Assembly: GCA_018398805.1 (NCBI GenBank)
Contig: JAGFBZ010000708.1
Span: 558,001-622,000, forward strand
Origin: Hirundichthys speculiger
Lineage: Eukaryota > Chordata > Actinopteri > Beloniformes > Exocoetidae
DNA: 64,000 nucleotides
Reading direction: 5' to 3'
Position numbers and translations under genes: made by a program. How positions within the stretch are numbered: position 1 is the first letter of the stretch; every line of letters starts with the position of its first letter. Below the pieces are notes generated by a model. The model saw only the letters and a list, made by a program, of their open reading frames with translations, ran no database searches and was not told where the DNA came from. This document shows positions 44,390-52,861 of the stretch, piece after piece.

Positions 44390-45791
44390 AGGGGTGTACT
44401 ACGAAGCAAGTTCAACACAGCCAGGCTTTCTTTGGGTGAGCTGGCTTAACAAACCTGAAACTCGCGATCAGAGATAACTGGTACCACGACGGTGGTTATC
44501 AACTATCTTTGTTAACCGCGGCTTTCTGCTTTCTGCTCTGTGCGCGTTCACACGAAAGGGGGCGTTTGACGCGTCATTTGACGCCTCTTCCGGATAAAAT
44601 GGATAGATGGCGGTCCGTATATTTCAGTCAGGAGGAACAGGTTTTAATAATGCAGGGCTATGAGGATTTCAAAGAAATCTTTACGGCCAAAAGCAACACT
44701 GTAGGTGCGAATAAAGCCAGAGAGGAGTACTGGCAAAAAATTGCAGATCGTGTAAATTCGTAATGTGACAGTGTGAGGTCCTGTCACTGACCTCCGATTG
44801 ATGACGTGTCCTGCGCCACAAACCCCGCCCGGGCCCTCTGCAGTGTCTCTTGCCACAGTAAATTATATTTATTTCACCACTTAATACACCTTAATTAATC
44901 TCCCTCCCTCTTTTAGAGCGCTTAAACTTTAAACTTAATGCAGCAGATTTAAACATTATGTAGGTCTGACTGTCCCATTATGGATGATAAATAAAAATCA
45001 CTTTAGTTTTTTGCTAAATCTATGTGAAATTAATTTAAGATTTAATATGATCTGTTATACCAATATACGTTCACCGGCCACTTTAATAGGTACCCTATCA
45101 CCCTGGGGAATCTATGAATTATATTACAAACATTTCACATGAAATTCCACGTCACACTGATTATCAATATAATGGACTATTAATTTATGTTACCTGCGAT
45201 TTAGTAAAACGCTTCTTTTATTTGAAGCGTGGGCAGATGGCCAGGGAATACTACAAACATATTCAGCAGTTTAGTAAGAGCAAGTACAACCTTTATTCCA
45301 GTATTCTGGCTCAGATTTTCTGCATCACCAACTGAATGCATGTAGGTTCCCGCGGCAAAGAAACGCAAAGAAACGCACACCGTTTGCGCTACTGTGAGCG
45401 CACGGCTGCGTTTGGTGGCGCTGCCGATATATGGCTCTAGCAGATTACAAATGTAACGTATTCCCTCAGTTGGAAATCTCTAGCGTTCATAGAGAATATG
45501 GTCATGGGAAGCCAGCGGATCAGTCCGGTCTCTGAATACTCTCCCTCCATTGCACAATCCTGGCGCTAAAGTCAACAGGATTGGGTGAAAGTTAAAGGGC
45601 GGCGCTTTTTAGAGCCGATTTGAGCCTAAACTCTGCACATAACCTGCTCCGGACCAGGCTAAATTTGCAGAGTAAGTTACCATGGTGATCTAGCCAGGTC
45701 GAAAGAGAGCCACCTTCGTGGTACCGGAAATCCTGGTTTTAGACTCAACATACCTCGCTAACCCTCTAATCTCGCTTCGTAGTATACCCCT
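44390..45791 (+). mobile_element. PIF/Harbinger-type element, 3-bp duplication
   Basis: Ends AGGGGTGTACTACGAAGCAA and (inverted) AGGGGTATACTACGAAGCGA. Flanked by CGG at 44,387-44,389 and 45,792-45,794. Removing it plus one CGG restores a sequence that aligns with the paralogous family C segment at 48,236-48,262. Carries a Myb/SANT-like ORF (44,599-44,763) but no recognisable DDE transposase, so it is non-autonomous. Confidence 0.8.
44599..44763 (+). CDS. Small Myb/SANT-like ORF of the Harbinger-type element
   Basis: ATG to TAA, 54 residues: MDRWRSVYFSQEEQVLIMQG, then YEDFKEIFTAKSNTVGANKA and REEYWQKIADRVNS. The pattern FSxEEQxxLixgye...REEYWQKIADRVN fits the first two helices of the Myb/SANT-like domain (naif1 / Myb_DNA-bind_5 type) common in Harbinger accessory proteins, which bind the element ends. 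The third helix region is missing, because the frame stops where family members continue after VNS. Probably a truncated remnant; uninterrupted from ATG to stop. Confidence 0.55.
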   Translation: MDRWRSVYFSQEEQVLIMQGYEDFKEIFTAKSNTVGANKAREEYWQKIADRVNS

Positions 45792-46455
45792 CGGATCTAA
45801 TGATAAATGGAGTAAGCACGCGGTGGCTCGAACAAAGGGGCTTGAAAGTTTTGATGCAGCCCAGTTGTTGTTTTTTTTTTAAACAGACTGAATTGTTAAT
45901 ATTGCTACCCGAATTGCTACCGGAACTGCCGCGCATAAAGCCACTTCCGGGTCATGACAACTGGACAAATTAAATATTATAAAACAAATTTGGTCCCGTG
46001 GCCCGTTTTTTAATTTCGTATTTTTGATCCAAGTCTAAAATTGAAATACGAAAAACCGGGCATTTTTTTGTTTTTTTGTGTTGGATTCAAAAACGAAAAA
46101 CGAAATAAAAAAATCCCTTTTTCCTTTTTCAATTTTTGATTGACAGTTGAAAATGGAAAGAACGAATGATACACGGATTCCGCAGGACTGAATTTGTTTT
46201 TAATATTTAATTGTCCGGTTTTGTGACCCCAGAAATGGCTTCGTGCATGTCAGTTCAGGTAGCATGGTGGCGCTAGAATCACATACTATATTTGCAATAT
46301 TGTGAAAATCTGAATGAAAACTCAGCTCCGTGTTCACGTGACCATAAGGCACACCGGATTAAGAGGCGCAGTCTGAGTTATGGGTGCTATTTCTGTATTA
46401 AACATACACATAAAGCACACCGGATTATAGGGCGCGGCCATGGTGAAGTTTAAAG

Positions 46456-46720
46456 CAGGGGTAGGCAACCCCGGTCCTGTTCTGCATGTTTCCCGCCTTC
46501 TTCACACCCTGATACAGGTGGATGTGACATTTACAGACATGTGCTGACCTTGATGACAAGATGATGACGGCTATTAATTAGGATCAGGTGTGTTAAATGT
46601 GGCAAGGGCCCGGGCGGGATTTGATCCCCAGACTCCCAGGTGAAAGTCACGTGTGCTTACCAGTCAGCATGCAAAACCTGCAGGACAGTGGCACTCGAGG
46701 ACCGGGGCTGCCTACCCCTG
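46456..46720 (-). mobile_element. Tiny hAT MITE with tRNA-like core, perfect 8-bp duplication
   Basis: Ends CAGGGGTAGGCAACCCCGGT and (inverted) CAGGGGTAGGCAGCCCCGGT. Flanked by GTTTAAAG at 46,448-46,455 and 46,721-46,728. On minus the core (about 46,609-46,672) reads TGACTGGTAAGCACACG and later GGGGATCAAATCCCGC. These resemble the A and B box regions of a tRNA or tRNA-derived SINE; the anticodon arm does not fold cleanly. Confidence 0.75.
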
Positions 46721-47185
46721 GTTTAAAGCATGCATGCTAACGTGTTTCTAAAAAGGCAGCAGGAGCAAAACTCAGTTTTGGTTGTACTTTATTTAAGTAG
46801 TAAGCTTTTGTTAAGCCTCCTGGAATAATAGAAAACTCAGAGTTCATTTGCCACACTTTGTTTTTCACAGCGGCAGTTACATGGCGCGCATGGAGTCCCT
46901 CCCCCCAAGGACTGGCTCCCAGACGGTCCTAAACAAAAAAACAAACCGAGAAAGGGAACCAGAACAGGGACGGTGGATGGGGCCGGAAGGCAGGGAGCCA
47001 CAAGAAAAAAAAAGAAACCAAAAACAGTCACTAGGCCTCCAGGCCAGACACCGAATGTTCAGGCAGAAGGCCGCGGTGGCGACCTGGAATCAGGAGGCAA
47101 CGAGGCAGACGGCCACAGCGCAGGACGGGAGCCAGGAGGCGACGAGGCGGGCGGCTGCAGCTCCTAAGGCAGGGGCCCAGGAAGA

Positions 47186-47620
47186 GTGACGACCGGCCCC
47201 AGCTCCTGCTGCAGGGGCCCAGGAAGAGTCACGACCACCTGCAGCTCCTGCTGCAGGGGCCCAGGAAGAGTCACGACCGCCTGCAGGTCCTGCTGCAGGG
47301 GCCCAGGAAGAGTCACGACCGCCCCAGCTCCTGCTGCAGGGGCCCAGGAAGAGTCACGACCGGCCCCAGCTCCTGCTGCAGGGGCCCAGGAAGAGTCACG
47401 ACCGCCTGCAGGGGGGCCTGCCTCCTGCTGCAGGGGCCCAGGAAGAGTGACGACCGGCCCCAGCTCCTGCTGCAGGGGCCCAGGAAGAGTCACGACCGCC
47501 TGCAGGTCCTGCTGCAGGGGCCCAGGAAGAGTCACGACCGGCCCCAGCTCCTGCTGCAGGGGCCCAGGAAGAGTCACGACCGGCCCCAGCTCCTGCTGCA
47601 GGGGCCCAGGAACTGACTTG
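47186..47620. repeat. GC-rich minisatellite, 42-bp unit, about 10 copies
   Basis: The unit starts CAGGGGCCCAGGAAGAGTCA and continues CGACCGGCCCCAGCTCCTGC. Because 42 is divisible by 3, long frames stay open on both strands (plus to 47,722; minus 47,164-47,577, with TLPGPLQQELGPVV repeating). Variants alternate CGGCCCCAG with CGCCTGCAG. A CTCTGCAG short repeat follows at 47,676-47,702. Probably non-coding despite the frames. Confidence 0.85.
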
Positions 47621-48662
47621 AGAGGCTGCCGCTCCCTCAGCAGCGGATCAGGAAGAGTCTCTGCTGCAGCTGCAGCTCTGCAGCTCTGCAGCTCTGCAGG
47701 GGCTGCAGCCGGCCGAGACTAAAAACCTTTCAAAGACAGGGAGAGACGCCAACTTGACAGACACAGACACACACAGGGCTGCCATGGCGACCAGGCCATG
47801 ACACTCATGCTGTCCTCTATCACGTCAGCCTTTCCTCTATATAAGCAGCATGTCGGCAGGAAATGTCACTCAACGTTTACAGATTTTAGAGCTCAGTGCA
47901 CACATAAGGCGCACCGCTTTATAAGCCATTTTGAAGAAAGTATAAGACTTTAAAGTGCGCCTTATAGACGTGAAAATCTGGTAGATGAACCAAAGCGCTG
48001 TCTAGCTCTACGTCTGACAGAAGTCTTTTTCTCCTCAGATCATGACCAGAACAGAATCTTCTGATGCTCATTTCCAGCATTGCAGGACACCCAGGATGAT
48101 ATTTTAATCTAGAAGTAATATTCTTAAAAATGGGGGTCATTATATAATCAAGGACTAGACTTTCAGTTGTCATTACACATCTGTGCCACTAGATGGAGCT
48201 GCACTGCAGTAACCAGCTAGAGAACAGCAGGACAGTGAACACATGGAGCAGATCTGATGGAACATGGAGGAATGACACCATCGTCTTGAACAAAGGGATT
48301 TAATAGTTTTGTTGCAGTCCAGAATTTCTTTTTCAGACAGAATTGTTAATATTGCTACCTGAGTTGTTACCCGAACTGTAAAGTTCACGGATTTTTACTG
48401 CTCTCCATGTCTGCTTTAGCTTTTTCGCATGTTTACCTGCCAATTCTCTTCCGGTTCAGCAGCAGCCAGTAACAGACTTTTCAAAACAAAAGCACGTTAG
48501 CAACATGCGTTAACGCGGAATAAAATAAATGTCACCATTAATAAATTAATGTGTTAATGCGATAATAACCCATTAACTGGGTCGAAGGTGTACTGATAAT
48601 TCTAACTCATTAGATAAGGAAAGAGGAGGAGAGGAGGGGGCAAAATGTATCTCTCACACCGC

Positions 48663-49499
48663 CTATCAAAGAGAAGTGGACAGTTTAGTCAGTTGGTGTG
48701 AGGAAGCCCACCTTATTCTTAATGTAGACAAGACAAAAGAACTTGTTACAGACATGAGGAGGAAGAAACCTGAAACTGACCCTATTTTGATTAAAGGACA
48801 GTCCCTGGAGATTGTACCCTCATATAAATATCTTGGTGTGCATGTGGACTGTAAACTGGACTGGAAGATGAATTCCAATGCTGTTTTTAAGAAGGCCCAG
48901 TCCAGATTATTTTTCTTACGTAAACTCAGACCATTTGACATCAGCAGATCCCTTTTAAGTGTTTTTTTATAACGGTATTTTAGCAAGTGTCCTTTTTGAT
49001 GCGGTAGTTTGTTGGGGTGGCAGCCTGACATTGGAGGACAGGAACAGGATGAACAAACTTATTAAAAAGCTGGATCTGTCATCGGTATGAGCCCTTCTTC
49101 TCTGGAGGTCATAACAGATCAGAGGACTAGGAGGAAGCTCAGAGCTGTCCTGTCCCAACATCATCATCCACTGTACAGCTTTTCTGTGAGAAGTGGCAGA
49201 AGTAGACGGCTTCTTTTGTCCAGATGCTCCACAGAGAGACTTAGGAAGTCCTTTGTTCCTGCAGCAACCAGACTTTTTCATTTGGACTGCTGATGTCATG
49301 TCTTGTTGCTACACTAGTTCTTGTACTGCACATTGCACTTTAAACTGCAGCCACTCTTTCAGGCTGTCAGAACTGGCTGCCATATTTGCTGGTACAGTCA
49401 CTTTAAATTGCAGCTATATTCTTTGCTGTTAACTTGCTGCTATACTTGTCTTACACATTGCACTTTTAAGTGGATTTGTATTTTTTAATGCATTTTTCA

Positions 49500-49531
<32 letters not shown>

Positions 49532-49703
49532 TTTTTTTTTGGGGGGGGTCATTTCTGGTTATTTTGCTGTTGTATTGATCCACAGCTGTCCCTAGTTGGA
49601 GATATTATTGATGTGTATTGTTGTTTGTTTTATGTTAAATTGTTGTGGCCATGGTGGCAATGAAGTTATTAAAGTTGAATCCATCCATCCATCCATCCAT
49701 CCA
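48663..49703 (+). mobile_element. 5'-truncated L2-like LINE with (CCAT)n tail
   Basis: The frame 48,676-48,972 reads SLVSWCEEAHLILNVDKTKE, then PSYKYLGVHVDCKLDW: the thumb-side region of L2/Rex-type reverse transcriptases (WC...LxLNxxKTKE, YKYLGVxxDxxLxW). After a frameshift, DAVVCWGG-like and FLPAATRLF-like pieces follow to about 49,290. The end is marked by AATGAAGTTATTAAAGTTGA and (CCAT)n at 49,681-49,702. A T-run/G-run sits at about 49,527-49,548. Inactive copy. Confidence 0.7.
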
Positions 49704-51189
49704 CTGTCACACGTGCTTAGAGGCGGGGGCAGAGCATCAGCTGGTATAACATTCAGGAGAAGTTGAGATAACCAGCCTTCTGAGGCCAGCACAGGGGAGG
49801 AGCCAATCTAGATAAGAGCAAATGTTTTGGGTCAGGCCAACTCAGATCATTTATCATCTGAGTTTTATCTCATTGGGCAAAATTCCAAATAGCTGAATGG
49901 TGGTCAGTTCTCACTGAGACGAGCTTCCAACTTCTCCAGGTTCTTATCCATCCTGCTGGTGAGTTCAAGAAACACAGCTAGCCTGTGGTTCTGTTCAGTT
50001 TCTGGTTTAGCTCACCAAGCATTGCAGTCTAAGAGTTCACAGCTCAACTCAGTCCTTCACACACGACACACACCCTTACAATGACCAGAAGAGCTGCTGA
50101 TGGTTTCTGAATTTGTCAATACACCAGGTAACCGCCAACTCCAAACACTGAAGAAAATGTACAGCTGCTGCAAGATTAAAACACATATTTATCTGACTTT
50201 AATGGTTTTTGCCAAACTATTGCACTAACCATAAATATAAGGCAGATAAACACATATTTATCTGACTTTAATGGTTTTTGCCAAACTATTGCACTAACCA
50301 TAAATATAAGGCAGACAGGCAGACAGTCACTGTTATCATTAAAAAAAGAACAGAAACAGGACTTTGTGACACAGTTGTGCAGAGGTCAGGAGCTCATACA
50401 GCTTTATTTACAGGCTGCAAATCCACATCTTACATGAAACGTCACTCAGTAGATTGACTTTTATCACAAACTTTCCCAACCAGAAAAATCCCTGTGCAGA
50501 CAGGAGAATATGGGAAAATGATAATTACATCTCTTGCACACATGGACTCAAAACAGATGTGACATCCTCGATCCAGTTTCAAACAATATTATTGATGATG
50601 AAGACGATAGTCAGAGTTTTCTGTGACCATCATCGGTTCCACAGTTTTGATCAAACCAAAATCATGAGGATTTTTAGTCATCAATGTTGAAGGAACCTCC
50701 GTTAAACCAGGAGTTTTACCTCAGATCAGTTTCAGACAGCAGACAGACGTCCTGCACTAAGGTTCAAAACTGGACCGAAGGATACAGATAAAACTAAGGA
50801 ACAAGATGATGAAACCAATTCAGTAGTGCCAATTCACAAGAAGGCAATTTTAAAGAGGAAATGCAGCAGTAAACTAAATGTATCATGAGTTGTAAAGATG
50901 TACAGCTAAAACAATCAAATTATAAAAAAATACACCATCGCTGAGAAAATAAACACGAGTTGGTAGTATTTACTTGAAATGAATAATAAATGATATTAGT
51001 TCTGACAACTGGGCTTAGGGTATGCAGAGTACTGATCCAATACCAGTGTTATTTTAAATGTAATTTTTTTAAATGAATAATTCTAACATTATCATTTTTT
51101 TAAGTTAAGGTATTTATACTAACATTTGAACACACTGGGGTCCAAGTGTCTGCCTCAAAGCTGACTATCTGCATTTCTTTTAGGCACCT
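49704..51189. other. Intergenic; possible 3' end of a minus transcript near 50,400
   Basis: Apart from the tandem duplication, nothing is firmly recognised. AATAAAGC on minus at about 50,399-50,407 could be a polyadenylation signal, but no coding exon was identified to its right. Confidence 0.3.
50182..50314. repeat. Tandem duplication, 69-bp period
   Basis: CACATATTTATCTGACTTTA and the following sequence to AAGGCAGA occur twice in direct succession, starting at 50,182 and 50,251 and nearly identical. A recent local duplication. Confidence 0.85.
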
Positions 51190-51560
51190 TATGCAGCATA
51201 ACACAATGCCACAATGATGTTTTCAGTCCTCTTAATCACACATATTGTATGAAATCTACATATTTACTTGACAATTTTTATACAAAAGATTTTGGATTAA
51301 TAAAGATATTGTATCTGATGAACCCCATCAACAAGAATAATGTCATCCTGAAAGCAAACTTTAAAAATGCAATGAGAAGGGGGAAAGAGTGAAGACCTCC
51401 ATCTTCATAAGGATTTATTAATGGCTTCACAATGTAGAGTGTCTTATTCCTCCTCATAATTTTACAAAGTAATCTGTAAGCTTCCTTCGAGATTCTACTA
51501 TCAAGGTCTGAGGCCAGAGCAGCGTAGGAAGAAAGATCTGGCTTTACTCTCACAACCACA
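51190..51560 (-). repeat. Paralogous flank of the kinase gene, left copy
   Basis: GCAGCATAACACAATG, AACCCCATCAACAAGAATAA and GACCTCCATCTTCATAAG recur in the same order and orientation at 55,604-55,915. On minus the left copy has a 93-codon frame (51,278-51,559) with LSSYAALASDLDSRISKEAY and RLLCKIMRRNKTLY; the right copy is broken at the same place. I do not recognise the protein; it may be a gene remnant within a tandemly duplicated unit that includes the kinase. Confidence 0.65.
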
Positions 51561-51654
51561 AGATGACACTATTTACCTGAAGATGGTGTCACCACATTCC
51601 TCAGACTGATGGCAGGTTCACCAGAATGGTCAAGAAAGCAATTCCCCATGTCAG

Positions 51655-51730
51655 TCATCTTAAGTTGCTGAAATGTGCTATATAAATTAAGATTGAATGA
51701 ATGAATGAATGAATGAATGAATGAATGAAT
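51655..51730 (+). mobile_element. LINE (L2-like) 3' tail with (GAAT)n
   Basis: GCTGAAATGTGCTATATAAA followed by TTAAGATTGAATGAATG and eight or so GAAT units to 51,730: the usual end of fish L2-type LINEs. Confidence 0.55.
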
Positions 51731-52620
51731 TAACCTAGGCCCAGGGTTTCCATTTATTATGTAAAGAAAAATGGCCCTCCCCCAGTATCACAATATGAGA
51801 GTAGTCTGTTGTTTCTCTGCAAAGATACTGTAGTACAGCCATTCCCAAATAATAACAACAACTGTGATCAACATACAAGACAAGAAGCTATTCTGATATC
51901 AATGTAAGGTGTCAACAAATAAGGTGACACTTGTCATATTAAGTTAAGATGACAGTAGTGACCCAATTGGTTTGTTTTATTACTGCTAAATATTTTTTTA
52001 AATCCTGTTATCAATATTTTGCAGTTTTAAAATGATATATTTTTTTAAATATGATGATTTAAAAAGCATTTATTTGTTTATTTTTAATGACCTCTCATCC
52101 TCCATCATCCTCCAGTACCACGACTGCCCACCAGGGGGCCGCGGCCAACCCTTTGGGAATCACTGATGTCTCATCTTTCTTCCAATCTGGGAAAAAACAA
52201 ACAAAAAACATCAAAATACTTGTATTAAGTGAACCTGAAAGCACAAATTTGCATACCAACATACAATTTTTTTTATGATTTTTCCTCTTTCATTAGCACA
52301 TAATTAATATAATACAACAAAAGAAAAACACGAATTAGGAGAGGGCTTTCAAAAATAAGAATTTCTGCACTAATAATTATTAGTATAAAAATTATGACTA
52401 TTAATGAGACATTTCAACATTTGACAGATTTTATCTTTACAGAGCAAGAGTGAGACTGGCCATGACGGTTGCTGTCAGCGCTTCACTCAACTGCGCAGTT
52501 ATTTTTTTGTATTAGTCACGTGACCAAACGAGATTTTTTTTTTTTTTTTTTTTTTTGTCCCTCAGTCTGAAAATAATCTAACAAGCAGATGGTAGTTAGT
52601 TCTACTGTTTCATTGACATA

Positions 52621-52861
52621 ATTTATGTCCGTTTATTTATCTATTTATTTCTTTTATTTCAAGAGAACCGTTATGTTCAACCCGTGCAAAAGCCGACGAG
52701 GTGACGTCACGCTCCAGCTGCGACGGCAACGCCCGAAAAGCGCAAAGCTTGACGTCATAAAGCTTCTAAGTTCTTATAAGTTAGGAACACCCTTACCTAA
52801 CTTTTACGTTTAACTGGAGACAGCTTGTATTTGGATTTGTGAACGTTTTTAACAGACAAAA
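52621..52861 (+). promoter_or_regulatory. Kinase gene promoter with two CRE sites
   Basis: Two perfect TGACGTCA palindromes (52,702-52,709 and 52,750-52,757), the full cAMP response element bound by CREB/ATF factors, lie 48 bp apart and 105-160 bp before the ATG. CTTATAAG at about 52,773-52,780 is TATA-like. The leader has ACAAAAATGG around the start codon, a good Kozak context (A at -3, G at +4). Confidence 0.5.

Larger units (their letters stand above)
46322..47983. mobile_element. Inverted-repeat element with AAGGCGCACCGGATTATA blocks
   Basis: Left: CACGTGACCATAAGGCACAC; right, inverted: TTTTCACGTCTATAAGGCGC. Further copies of ATAAAGCACACCGGATTATA and ATAAGGCGCACCGC near the ends. Contains a small hAT (46,456-46,720) and a GC-rich minisatellite (47,186-47,620). 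Superfamily not decided. It lies inside the composite family C repeat. Confidence 0.55.
43196..48590 (-). mobile_element. Composite family C repeat, broken up by later insertions
   Basis: The left edge TTAGGGCTGGGCAATGATGA is the inverted right terminus of family C; the right edge (48,500-48,560) is the inverted GTTAACGC end. Between them, family C/D blocks appear at 43,201-43,600, 44,260-44,389, 45,795-46,300 and 48,110-48,560, separated by the elements at 44,390-45,791 and 46,322-47,983. Some blocks occur twice in opposite orientation (43,280-43,590 and 45,970-46,200), so the original structure was itself rearranged. At 43,655 a TAGTGATGGTGAGATGAAGC block may be another short hAT end. Confidence 0.55.

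Noticed and set aside
45067..45105. TTCACCGGCCACTTTAATAG block as a separate transposon end
   Set aside because: The phrase is familiar from fish repeats, but no partner terminus or duplication is visible, so it is left within the Harbinger-type element.
47164..47722. Long repetitive open frames on both strands (137 and 178 codons)
   Set aside because: They arise from a 42-bp minisatellite whose period is divisible by three; no start context or partner exons.
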